Part shown: piece after piece, positions 27,876 to 35,840 of the stretch
Layout of the letters: each line of letters starts with the position of its first letter
How positions within the stretch are numbered: position 1 is the stretch's first letter
Source: Pseudomonas sp. 7SR1
Lineage (GTDB): Bacteria > Pseudomonadota > Gammaproteobacteria > Pseudomonadales > Pseudomonadaceae
Direction: 5' to 3'
DNA length: 64,000 nucleotides
Assembly (NCBI RefSeq): GCF_900156465.1
Contig: NZ_LT707064.1
Location: 1,276,001-1,340,000 of the forward strand
Position numbers and translations under genes: made by a program
Notes under the pieces: generated by a model
Databases searched by the model: none
The model's input: the letters and a program-made list of their open reading frames with translations, nothing else
Told to the model about the DNA's origin: nothing

Positions 27876-28829
27876 TTAGATTCTGGTCACGCGAACCGTC
27901 AGCGGATCATCAGACATCTCCACGCGTAAAGCATGAGGATTTCCGTACATGTCGGTCAGTTCCAGCGAAGTGCTCTTGAGAGAGCTTCTCACCCAGACCG
28001 GTCCGAGCTTCCCGTAGGCCAGAACCAATGCGACACGCCCGTTTTCGCTATGATGCCTTCCCATTGCATCCGGCCGCTCCCAAGGCACTTGAGCATTTGT
28101 ATGTATAGGTCGACCATTCCCGTAGCCAATAAGGTAGTAACCCGAATAGCGCTTATCCGAACTTCCCATTCGCAATTGATAGTTCATCCAAAAACCGTCA
28201 TAGAACCTCATTAGCTGTTGATCAACTACCAGATCCAACATCAGAACCTCGACCTTCTCGATATCTCCCTTCGCGCTGTAGTAGTCGAATTTGGTTCGAC
28301 TAATCGAATACTGCTCGGACCTATAGACCGCCGGCTGAAGTGGGACCACCGTAAGCGTGCCCAACTCATCCTGCTTTCTGGATAGAAAGGTTTCGCCGTC
28401 TGCCCGGGTGATGCGCAACTGCAGTTCGATCGGTTTATCGGAGCTGGACGTCACATAGAAATCCTTGGTGTAGACAAACTCCCCAGACGGTACCGAGCCC
28501 CGCACGGGCAGGTTGGGAGGAAGCTGGCGGAAGCGGGCATCCTGCTGGTCGGTGTATTTCCATGCACCGACATCACCACGATTCCTGTCCTTGATGAGTT
28601 CCGCCCCCGTATGCCCATCAACCAGGACAATGGAATCGATTTCAGACTGGGTCAGGGGAAGGCTGCTGCCCAGCCAACTCTGAACCTGGACAAATACCCT
28701 TACCATCAATTGTTGATTACCGTTGCTGTATAACTGGTTGCCCCCCGTCACGGAAAAAACTCCAAAACTCTCCAACTTGTACCATCCCGATGGTTGCGTC
28801 GCGACAGGTGTATTGATTTCGTACTTCAT
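27876..28829 (-). CDS. Hypothetical protein encoded with the Rhs gene
   Basis: A 317-residue protein, unrecognised, starting at an ATG behind GAGGATTTAA and ending 25 bp before the Rhs start, so the two are co-transcribed. It has no signal peptide or membrane helix. The composition is rich in beta-prone and charged residues (SSDKPIELQLRITRADGETF, LVLAYGKLGPVWVRSS), suggesting a mostly beta protein. Its GC content is clearly lower than the flanking genes, a sign of transfer as a unit with the Rhs gene. By position it could be a loader, chaperone or co-secreted partner of the Rhs protein; that is inference only. Confidence 0.7.
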   Translation of the reverse strand: MKYEINTPVATQPSGWYKLESFGVFSVTGGNQLYSNGNQQLMVRVFVQVQSWLGSSLPLTQSEIDSIVLVDGHTGAELIKDRNRGDVGAWKYTDQQDARFRQLPPNLPVRGSVPSGEFVYTKDFYVTSSSDKPIELQLRITRADGETFLSRKQDELGTLTVVPLQPAVYRSEQYSISRTKFDYYSAKGDIEKVEVLMLDLVVDQQLMRFYDGFWMNYQLRMGSSDKRYSGYYLIGYGNGRPIHTNAQVPWERPDAMGRHHSENGRVALVLAYGKLGPVWVRSSLKSTSLELTDMYGNPHALRVEMSDDPLTVRVTRI

Positions 28830-29163
28830 TTAAATCCTCATCACTCAAGTTAATTGATTCACGACCAGCACAACTCGACTGACCGCGTTGCTTTCGCCCA
28901 TTCAATTAACAATTTCGAGGCATCTGCAATCAAGCGCTAAAACCACACAAATTATTTGTACAAGACACTTAAAATTCGCACATACAAACGCAGTATTGGA
29001 AAAGACGGATTTAATGCTCACATAACAAAAAACCCGACAACTCGAAAGTCGTCAGGGCAAAATATCCGGAAACTTTTTATATGCTAAAACCGAGACCTGC
29101 AAAACACTCCCATCAATCGCCCGTTTACCCCGTTCGATAAACTTGGAGCTCTTTATCTAGTCC
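28830..29163. other. AT-rich intergenic region upstream of the Rhs operon
   Basis: These 334 bp have markedly lower GC than the rest of the window and no credible gene. They contain an intrinsic terminator for the minus-strand AAA+ gene and, closer to 28830, the presumed promoter of the hypothetical-Rhs operon. Confidence 0.6.
29027..29057 (-). terminator. Intrinsic terminator after the AAA+ activator-like gene
   Basis: On the minus strand a stem with outer arms CCC/GGG and inner GAC.ACT pairing with AGT.GTC (one mismatch), loop CGAA, is followed by TTTTTTG (plus-strand A run 29027-29032). It lies about 105 bp after the stop at 29164. Confidence 0.65.
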
Positions 29164-30000
29164 TTATTGAACACGCGTTAAACGCGGCAGATTAAGATGT
29201 TCCGGCAGGATGTAATCGCCTACGCTCACCAGCAATGCGAAATGAATGACGTTCTCCAGCTCCCGGGTATTGCCCGGCCAGCTGTGCTGTTCCAGCGCAC
29301 GCTGTGCCGCTTCGCTGATCAGTGGCACCGCCAGGCCGAGGCGTTGGCTGTAGATGCCCAGGAAGTATTCGGCCAGGGACAGGATATCGCCCACCCGTTC
29401 GCGCAAGGGCGGCAACTCGAGCCGGCCCTCACCGAGGTAGTGATACAACCGGTCATGAAATTTCCCGGCGGCCACCGCCTGCGCCAGATCGATGCTGGTG
29501 GCCGCCACCAAGCGCACGTCCACGGGGCTGGGCTGGTGGGCGCCGACGCGGGTGACTTCGTGATTTTCCAGGGCAGCCAGCAACTTGACCTGGATCGGCA
29601 GCGGCAGGTCCCCAATCTCATCCAGGTACAGCGTGCCGCCATTGGCCGAGCCGAACCAACCGGCCCGGCTGCTGGCTGAACCGCTATGGCTGCCGGCGGC
29701 GTAACCGAACAATTCGGCATCGGCATAGGTCGGGCTGATGGCGCCGCAATTGACCGAGACGAACAACCCACCGCGATTGCTCTCGCGATGGATGTGACGG
29801 GCCAGCAATTCCTTGCCGGTGCCGGTTTCACCGCGAATCAGCACCGCGACCGAGCGCGGTGCCAGCGCTTCCAGCTCCTGGCGCAACTGTCGCGACCGTG
29901 GATCGACAAACACCAGCGCCTTGGCGCGGATGCTCAGGGGGCTTTTTTCCGCATCGGGAAAGGTCAGCAACGACTGACCGAAATGTTCATGCGAACTCAT
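29164..30000 (-). CDS. Sigma-54-activator-like AAA+ protein lacking GAFTGA and HTH
   Basis: The ATG at 30000 (MSSHEHFGQS) with GGGAG upstream gives 278 residues; a GTG at 30012 is possible. The AAA+ domain of bacterial enhancer-binding proteins is clear: Walker A GETGTGKE (57-64), Walker B GGTLYLDEIGD (121-131), arginine-finger region LPPLRERVGDI, and sensor II WPGNTRELENV (241-251). The sigma-54-contacting loop, normally GAFTGA, reads GSHSGS (103-108). The protein stops just after the AAA+ lid (EHLNLPRLTRVQ), with no Fis-type DNA-binding domain and no real sensory domain. It may act with another activator or as an anti-activator. It vaguely recalls the SfnR-type sulfur regulators, but I am not sure of this. 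Confidence 0.8.
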   Translation of the reverse strand: MSSHEHFGQSLLTFPDAEKSPLSIRAKALVFVDPRSRQLRQELEALAPRSVAVLIRGETGTGKELLARHIHRESNRGGLFVSVNCGAISPTYADAELFGYAAGSHSGSASSRAGWFGSANGGTLYLDEIGDLPLPIQVKLLAALENHEVTRVGAHQPSPVDVRLVAATSIDLAQAVAAGKFHDRLYHYLGEGRLELPPLRERVGDILSLAEYFLGIYSQRLGLAVPLISEAAQRALEQHSWPGNTRELENVIHFALLVSVGDYILPEHLNLPRLTRVQ

Positions 30001-30055
30001 GACGACTCCCACCCTGCACCGCCGGTAAGACGCAAGGGCACTGACAAAAGGTGAT

Positions 30056-30637
30056 TCAGGCGCGACGCAGTGCGTGATGCTGCATTCGGCTTTGCAGGCG
30101 ATAGAGATACGCGAACCCCTGCTCCCAACGCTGGTGGCCGGACTTCACATTGATATGCCCCGCCCCGGCCAGGATTCCGGCCTCGGCGCCCCAGTGGCGC
30201 GCCAGCTCCAAGGCACGCGGCGCGCTCACCGCCTCGTCGTTGTCGGAACCGATTACCTGGCTTGGGAACGGCAACAGTCCGCGGGGAATCGGCGCGAAAT
30301 TGCGCAATGCCGGCGCGCAGCTCGGGCGCTCCACATCCGCCGGTGCCACCAGCAATGCACCACGCACCTGCCGCAGCAATTGCAACGGCGCAGTGGCGGC
30401 CCAATGGGCAACGGTGATGCAACCCAGGCTGTGGGCGATGAGGATCACCGGTGTGCTATCGGCGGCAATGGCCTCGGCCAGGGCGGCGACCCAGTCTTCG
30501 CGCCGCGGTGTCAGCCAGTCGGCCTGCTCGACCCGGGCACTGTTGGGCAAGCTGTTGTGCCAGTGAGTCTGCCAATGATTTTCCGGCGATCCTTGCCAGC
30601 CTGGCACGATCAGGTAGCGAATCGATTCGTTGCGCAT
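30056..30637 (-). CDS. RBBP9/YdeN-family serine alpha/beta hydrolase
   Basis: A 193-residue serine hydrolase of the RBBP9/YdeN family. The early GWQGSPENHWQ motif forms the oxyanion region. The nucleophile S70 lies in IAHSLGC, an acid at D132 or D134 in GSDNDEAV, and H161 in GAGHINVKSG. Length and motif spacing fit a full-length single-domain enzyme. The physiological substrate is not known. It sits 55 bp upstream of the AAA+ activator-like gene on the same strand and is probably co-transcribed with it. Confidence 0.9.
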   Translation of the reverse strand: MRNESIRYLIVPGWQGSPENHWQTHWHNSLPNSARVEQADWLTPRREDWVAALAEAIAADSTPVILIAHSLGCITVAHWAATAPLQLLRQVRGALLVAPADVERPSCAPALRNFAPIPRGLLPFPSQVIGSDNDEAVSAPRALELARHWGAEAGILAGAGHINVKSGHQRWEQGFAYLYRLQSRMQHHALRRA

Positions 30638-30788
30638 GGGTGCTCTCCTGCGTGTCTGTTCACGGAGGAGTATAGGGAGGAGTGTTATATAAGCTAAGGA
30701 ATAAGAAGCTATTTATTAATTCTATTTTGAAATAACGCACGCGCTCAGCCACGCCAACCTAAGCCGGCCAGAGGGCCAACACGCCGCA

Positions 30789-31034
30789 TCATTCGTTTCG
30801 TCCTTTGCGCAGAAACACATCCAGTTGATCCACCACCACCGCCCAATCCGCGTCTTCGAGGATTTCGTCCCGCAGCAGCTGCCGCTGGCCCTCGCTCCAG
30901 AAAAAGGCGTCCGCCAGATGCAGGCCAGGCTTGAGGGGCGAATGGCTGGCGATGAATTTATCGATGCTCTCGGCATCATCCGGCAGGCCCAGTTGCTTGA
31001 ACAGCGCCGGAAGGGTGTGGATCGGGTTTTCCAT
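30789..31034 (-). CDS. DUF2789-family small protein
   Basis: An 81-residue soluble acidic protein starting MENPIHTLPALFKQLGLP with an AGGAG ribosome site. The pattern of LFxQLGLP, IDxFIxxH and AxFWSExQRxLLRxxIxxDADWAVVVDQLDxxLR is characteristic of DUF2789. All-helical; function unknown. It is preceded upstream by MITE copy 2, which may supply part of its promoter region. Confidence 0.88.
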   Translation of the reverse strand: MENPIHTLPALFKQLGLPDDAESIDKFIASHSPLKPGLHLADAFFWSEGQRQLLRDEILEDADWAVVVDQLDVFLRKGRNE

Positions 31035-31074
31035 GGGGGCTCCTGGCGTAGGCGGATGGCTGGGTTTCTACAGT

Positions 31075-31161
31075 CTAGGCGCTGTACGAAAAGCCTTGAT
31101 ACTCGTTCATGTTGCGTTGAAAACGTGCCTCACGTTTCAAGACTTTCCGTACAGAGTCTAG
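31075..31161. mobile_element. MITE-like element with CTAG target duplication (copy 2)
   Basis: A 79-bp element (31079-31157) bracketed by CTAG at 31075-31078 and 31158-31161. Ends read gcgctgtacgaaaag and, on the other strand, actctgtacggaaag. The interior ccttgatactcgttcatg is shared with copy 1 at 8631-8713 in inverted orientation. It is non-coding and lies between the divergent DUF2789 and nfeD genes. Confidence 0.8.
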
Positions 31162-31257
31162 CCCGTTGCATCACCGTCGAACTGATCAAAATTCATTCAG
31201 CCCCCGGCTCGACTAGACTCAAGGTAACGTCACCACGCATGCAATGCGGAGGTTCCA

Positions 31258-31785
31258 GTGAACATTCGCGGCTTGACGGTCGCACTGCTACTGACCCTGG
31301 GCGGTCCGGCCCTCGCAAGCGAAGGCTTTACGCTAGCCGCTGCCGACACCTTGGGTTTCTGGCTGATTGCCCTGGGCGTGGGATTGCTGATCGCCGAGGC
31401 AGCCTTGCCCAACTACGGCGTCGCCGGGCTGGGCGGCATCATTTTGTGTGTCGTCGGCGCAATCATCCTGACCGATACCCATGTGCCTGCTCCCTTGATG
31501 ATCGGACTGGGCCTGGCCAGCGGCTTGTTGCTGGTCGCCCTGCTGATTCGCGCCTTGAAAACCCGGCCGCGCCGGGCCGTCAGCGGCGATGCCGCCTTGT
31601 TGGGGAGCGTCACCACGATCACCGGGCTCCAGGCCGGCAACCCTCACCATGGCTGGGTCTGGCTGGAAGGCGAGCGCTGGCAGGTGGCATGCGCGACACC
31701 GATGCGAGCTGGGCAAGCCGTGCGGGTGACCGCCCGCAAGGGCCTGTTGCTGGAAGTGGCCCCCGCTGATTCACAAGGAGCATGA
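31258..31785 (+). CDS. NfeD-family membrane protein
   Basis: A 175-residue protein with a GTG start at 31258 behind GCGGAGG. A signal-like helix ([16 protein letters not shown]) is followed by three transmembrane segments ([53 protein letters not shown]) and a C-terminal soluble OB-fold ([24 protein letters not shown]). This short NfeD form lacks the ClpP-like protease of NfeD1b. It lies 1 bp before a slipin gene; such NfeD-stomatin pairs are widespread and act in membrane organisation. Confidence 0.9.
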   Translation: MNIRGLTVALLLTLGGPALASEGFTLAAADTLGFWLIALGVGLLIAEAALPNYGVAGLGGIILCVVGAIILTDTHVPAPLMIGLGLASGLLLVALLIRALKTRPRRAVSGDAALLGSVTTITGLQAGNPHHGWVWLEGERWQVACATPMRAGQAVRVTARKGLLLEVAPADSQGA

Positions 31786-31786
31786 G

Positions 31787-32548
31787 ATGGGTATGCAAAT
31801 CGGTTTTGCACTACTGCTGCTGATACTGATCGCACTGGCGGCGTCGACATTCCGGATCCTGCGTGAGTATGAACGCGCGGTGGTGTTCCAGCTCGGGCGC
31901 TTCTGGCAGGTCAAGGGACCGGGGCTGATCCTGCTGATCCCGGTGGTACAGCAGATGATTCGTGTCGACCTGCGCACCATCGTGCTCGACGTACCGCCCC
32001 AGGACGTGATCACCCGCGACAACGTCTCGGTGAAGGTCAATGCGGTGTTGTATTTCCGCGTCCTCGACCCGCAGAAGGCAATCATCCAGGTGGAAAACTA
32101 CCTCATGGCCACCAGTCAATTGGCGCAGACCACCCTGCGCGCCGTCCTCGGCAAGCACGACCTGGACCAGCTGCTGGCCGAACGCGAGCAATTGAACGGC
32201 GACATCCAGCAAGTGCTGGACGCCCAGACCGATGCCTGGGGCATCAAGGTGGCGAACGTCGAGATCAAGCATGTGGACCTCAATGAATCGATGATCCGCG
32301 CCATCGCCCGGCAGGCCGAGGCCGAACGGGAGCGACGAGCCAAGGTGATCCACGCCGAAGGCGAACTGCAGGCGTCGGAGAAGCTCATGCAGGCCGCTGA
32401 AATGCTCGGGCGCCAGCCAGGCGCCATGCAACTGCGCTACATGCAGACGCTCAGTTCCATTGCCGGAGACAAAAGCTCCACCATCGTTTTTCCGTTGCCC
32501 ATCGAATTGCTCAAGGGAATGGCGGATTTGTCGCCGACCAAACCCTGA
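31787..32548 (+). CDS. Slipin/stomatin-like SPFH-domain protein
   Basis: A 253-residue membrane-anchored SPFH protein. The N-terminal hydrophobic hairpin ([17 protein letters not shown]) is followed by the stomatin signature [21 protein letters not shown], the SPFH core ([33 protein letters not shown]) and a coiled coil rich in [17 protein letters not shown]. It is coupled to the upstream nfeD gene. Its TGA stop abuts the convergent sulfotransferase stop with no base between, so the surface-protein module begins immediately after. Confidence 0.93.
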   Translation: MGMQIGFALLLLILIALAASTFRILREYERAVVFQLGRFWQVKGPGLILLIPVVQQMIRVDLRTIVLDVPPQDVITRDNVSVKVNAVLYFRVLDPQKAIIQVENYLMATSQLAQTTLRAVLGKHDLDQLLAEREQLNGDIQQVLDAQTDAWGIKVANVEIKHVDLNESMIRAIARQAEAERERRAKVIHAEGELQASEKLMQAAEMLGRQPGAMQLRYMQTLSSIAGDKSSTIVFPLPIELLKGMADLSPTKP

Positions 32549-33502
32549 TCAGTCTGTCCGTTGGCTGCGCAGCGCTTCCAGGGCTTCATACGGCCCATGG
32601 GCCCATTGCAGCACACGTTCACGCAGCATCGGCGAAGCCTCCCGGCGCTTGTCCTCGCTGTCGCCGGTAAATGCCTGCACCGGCTGCTTGGCATGCCGCC
32701 CCGCCGCGCTGAACGCTTGCCGGGACTGGGCCTCATCGAGGCAAAAAAGCGTCGCCAGCCTGCCCGCCATCGCCTCGGGCAGCTCGCTGTAGTTGACCGG
32801 TCTGCCGGAAAAGGCCTGGCAATGCTCCAGCCCCGCTTGCAATAGCCGTCCCAGCCGACGCGAAACGAAGTCCTCGGAGCCTGCGAAGGGCCGCCCATCG
32901 TCCAGCACGCTGGCGCCGATCATCCCCGGGACCATGTGCATGCCGGGACGACGCAGATGGGAGACGGCGATCTCCACGGGATCGCGGTACACGAACAGCC
33001 AAGGCGTATCGGCGAAGCACTGGCGCAACAACGGCAACTCACCGATATTCCAGGCGTCGAGCTTGATCACCAGGCGTCGCTCGACACCTCGGCGGCGTTG
33101 TCCATAAGCCGAAAGCAGCCCCTTGAGTGCCGCACAGCGTTCGGTGTGGGGCAAGTCGCTACGCAGCAGGCTGTCCAGGGGCGGCGCTTCGCAGATGACG
33201 ATATGGTCGTCCAGTTGCGCCAGCATCTGGCTGATCAAAGTCGAGCCACAGCGCGAGGCATGGAAAATGAACACGTCGGGTTCAAGGCCAGGGCTTTGCC
33301 GTTGCCAATGCTCAAGGCTGCCCAAGGGCGTCTGGCGACGAAACGCCTGGTTGAAGGGCAGGCGCAGGGCATCTTCCACCGCGTCGCCGAAAAACGGTTG
33401 CGACAACCGTCGGTCACCGAACCAGCACCAATCGACCCGCCACTGCCCGCCCTCCTGCCACACGCGGATCGGCAGCCAACCCTCCAGGTTCAAGCCTTCC
33501 AT
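32549..33502 (-). CDS. Sulfotransferase-family protein (last gene of the surface-protein operon)
   Basis: A 317-residue PAPS-dependent sulfotransferase-like protein. The 5'-phosphosulfate loop is FHASRCGSTLIS and the 3'-phosphate site is VYRDPVEIAVSHLRR. An N-terminal ~80-residue extension (EGWLPIRVWQEGGQWRVDWCWFGDRRL) precedes the core and may bind the acceptor. It overlaps the beta-hydroxylase gene by 13 bp, so the two are translationally coupled. In this operon it could sulfate the large secreted protein or a surface glycan; the acceptor is unknown. Confidence 0.85.
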   Translation of the reverse strand: MEGLNLEGWLPIRVWQEGGQWRVDWCWFGDRRLSQPFFGDAVEDALRLPFNQAFRRQTPLGSLEHWQRQSPGLEPDVFIFHASRCGSTLISQMLAQLDDHIVICEAPPLDSLLRSDLPHTERCAALKGLLSAYGQRRRGVERRLVIKLDAWNIGELPLLRQCFADTPWLFVYRDPVEIAVSHLRRPGMHMVPGMIGASVLDDGRPFAGSEDFVSRRLGRLLQAGLEHCQAFSGRPVNYSELPEAMAGRLATLFCLDEAQSRQAFSAAGRHAKQPVQAFTGDSEDKRREASPMLRERVLQWAHGPYEALEALRSQRTD

Positions 33503-34275
33503 TGCTCACTCCATTGGCGACGTCCGTCGCGCATGGCCGTGCGCAGTTCCTCGCGAGTGAAATGCAGCCCCTGCCGGGCCCCCGCCTCCAAGGCGCAGTC
33601 GATGAAGGCCTCCACCTCCTGCAGGCCCTGCAAGGTACGGGCGAGTTGGGGATCGGCTTCCACTTGCCGTTGAAAACGCATGAAATCGCTCTGCCCGCCG
33701 CGAGCGGCCGGCGTGGTGGGCAGCCCTTCGCATATCAGCTGTTCCAGCCAGGGGCCAGGCCGGCAGTCGAGTACCAGATGAACGCGTGGCAGCGTATCTC
33801 GATTGTCGACGCGATGGGGTCGTGACAAATCGAGATACCAGCACTCACCGGCGGTCATGGGGATACGTTGTCCATCCAGCCAGAAGTCCACTTCAGGCGG
33901 ACTGAGCAACGGCACGTGCAGGCGCAGGTCGCCGTCCGGCCCACCCAGATCGTAGTCACGGTGTTCATGGATCTGTGCGCCGGGCCCCAGGCGCAACAGC
34001 CGGGCCGCGGCGATGTCCAGGGGCCAGTCACGCAACGCCTTCTGCCAGCGTCCATCCCTTGACCAAGGCAGGCGACACAAGGGCTGGCCACGGCCGGGCG
34101 CCAGTTCGGTCAGGGCATCGGCCGCTGAAATCAGCGCCACGCCGCTCCAGTCACCCTTGTAATAGGCGCTGTTGAAATGCCCCTGCCAGCGCTCTTCCTC
34201 AATGGCCGCCAACGCTTGCAACAGCAAGGGCAGGTTCACGGCCACCGGCAGCCGGGAAAAAGCCGGGCGCGCCAT
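33490..34275 (-). CDS. Aspartyl/asparaginyl beta-hydroxylase-family dioxygenase
   Basis: A 261-residue Fe(II)/2-oxoglutarate dioxygenase. The metal triad fits H105-x-D107 in QIHEHRDYD and H154 in SRPHRVDNR, with a 2-oxoglutarate-binding Arg nearby. The preceding LRLGPGAQIHEH and following LHVPLLSPPEVDFWLDGQ are characteristic of the AspH family. A C-terminal ~80-residue helical extension follows the core. It begins 11 bp after the TolC-like gene and overlaps the sulfotransferase. In animals AspH hydroxylates Asp/Asn in EGF repeats; here the obvious protein partner is the Asp/Asn-rich Ig-repeat protein, which is inference. Confidence 0.85.
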   Translation of the reverse strand: MARPAFSRLPVAVNLPLLLQALAAIEEERWQGHFNSAYYKGDWSGVALISAADALTELAPGRGQPLCRLPWSRDGRWQKALRDWPLDIAAARLLRLGPGAQIHEHRDYDLGGPDGDLRLHVPLLSPPEVDFWLDGQRIPMTAGECWYLDLSRPHRVDNRDTLPRVHLVLDCRPGPWLEQLICEGLPTTPAARGGQSDFMRFQRQVEADPQLARTLQGLQEVEAFIDCALEAGARQGLHFTREELRTAMRDGRRQWSEQWKA

Positions 34276-34286
34276 GACGCTACCTG

Positions 34287-35798
34287 TCAGTGCGCTGCCG
34301 CCGTCCTTGGCACCGTGATATCGCCCTGGGCCCAGGCCGCTTCACGGTTGGCCAGCGCCGTGGCGATCGACTGCACCTGGGTCGACTGTACTTCGTCAGG
34401 CAACGGGTCGAGACCGGCACTGGCGAAGATCTGGCCATAGGCGTTGCGCAGATCGGCATAGGACAGGTCCCGCCGCAGATCGGCCTGCAAGGTGTTGAGC
34501 TCACCCTGGATCAGGTCCAGCTCGCCGATGCCGGCGGCCTGATGACGGCTGCGCAACTGCCCGACGATTTGTCCATCGATATCCGACAGTTGCTGGTTGG
34601 TCTTGAACTGACGCAGTGCATCGCGGTAGTTGGCATTGGCGACATACAGTTGCGCCAGCACGGCGATCGACATGGCCTGACGCCGCGCCGCCGCCACTTC
34701 TTCACCGGCCTTGGCCACATCGATGGCCGCCGGGGCGGAGATCACATTGAACAGGTTCCAGGTGACCTTCACGCCATAGTCTGCCCAGCCCTGCTCCACC
34801 AGAAACGAGTTGCTGTCGTAGTGCCCGCCCGCGGAGAACTCCAGCCCCGGCAACAGGCGCAGCATGGCCTTGCGGGTCTCGGCAGCGGTAATGCGCGTCT
34901 GGTAATCCTGCTCGCGCAGTTCAGGACGGCTGGCCAGGGCTTCCTGTTCCAGCCGGGCCATGTCGACCTTGAGTTCGGGGATCTCGTACTGATCCGGAGT
35001 TGCCAGGGTCAGTTCGGTGCCCAGCGGCAGATTGATCAGGGTCGCCAGTTCGGTCTTGGCCAGGGACAACGCCCGCCGTTGTTCTTCGAGCTGGCGAGTC
35101 GCCTGGATCAGCGAACGCTGGTACCCCAGGGCCTGCACCGGGTCACCGATGCGCTGTTCGCTCATGCTCTGGCTGTTGTTGCGCGCAGCCTCCACCCGAG
35201 CCATCAGGCTGTCGATCTGCTTGAGCAGGCGCTCGGCAGCCATGGCGCGCCAATAGGCCGAACGCACGTCCTGGACGATGGTGTTGATCACCTTGCGCCG
35301 GCGCTCCTGCACGATCAGGCGCTGGTCGCCGGCCTGCTTGGCGCTGATGTAGCTGACGCCAAAATCGAGCACGTTCCAGACCATGGTGAGGTCGGCCACT
35401 TCGCGATCGCGGTCCTGGGAAGTCGACGGCTCCAGGGACTGGGTACCGGTCTCCACGCTCTGGCTGCTGGAGGCGTTGACGTTATTGCGCCCTACGTAGC
35501 CGGCGTCCAGGGCCATGCGCGGCAGCATGTCGAAACTGGCCAGGTCCAGCTGTCGCTTGGCCAGGGCTTCCTCCATGACCTTCAATCGGCCTTCCAGGTT
35601 GTACTTCACCGCCCGGGCCATGGCCTGGTGCAAGGTCAACGGGCCGTTGAGAGGCTCCTGATCCTTGTACATATTCTGCCGATCGGTCCTGGCGCGTTCC
35701 TCGCTGACACTGCGATCGATCGGCTCGCTGGTCACCGCACACCCGCTGACCACCAATGCCAGCAGACTCATACCGAATAACTTCTGACTTCTATTCAT
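34287..35798 (-). CDS. TolC-like outer-membrane efflux lipoprotein
   Basis: A 503-residue outer-membrane factor. The signal peptide ends in a lipobox (LVVSGCAVTSEP, C20). Two OEP repeats are visible, with the long coiled-coil helices (VIVQERRRKVINTIVQDVRSAYWRAMAAE-type and DALRQFKTNQQLSDIDGQIVGQLRSRHQA) and beta segments (TMVWNVLDFGVSY, VKVTWNLFNVISAPA). It begins 42 bp after the giant surface-protein gene and is clearly in its operon, so it is the probable outer-membrane exit for that protein. Confidence 0.9.
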   Translation of the reverse strand: MNRSQKLFGMSLLALVVSGCAVTSEPIDRSVSEERARTDRQNMYKDQEPLNGPLTLHQAMARAVKYNLEGRLKVMEEALAKRQLDLASFDMLPRMALDAGYVGRNNVNASSSQSVETGTQSLEPSTSQDRDREVADLTMVWNVLDFGVSYISAKQAGDQRLIVQERRRKVINTIVQDVRSAYWRAMAAERLLKQIDSLMARVEAARNNSQSMSEQRIGDPVQALGYQRSLIQATRQLEEQRRALSLAKTELATLINLPLGTELTLATPDQYEIPELKVDMARLEQEALASRPELREQDYQTRITAAETRKAMLRLLPGLEFSAGGHYDSNSFLVEQGWADYGVKVTWNLFNVISAPAAIDVAKAGEEVAAARRQAMSIAVLAQLYVANANYRDALRQFKTNQQLSDIDGQIVGQLRSRHQAAGIGELDLIQGELNTLQADLRRDLSYADLRNAYGQIFASAGLDPLPDEVQSTQVQSIATALANREAAWAQGDITVPRTAAAH

Positions 35799-35840
35799 TC
35801 CCTGGATTGCCCCTGGCTGCCGCTCATTTTTTTAAGTTGT

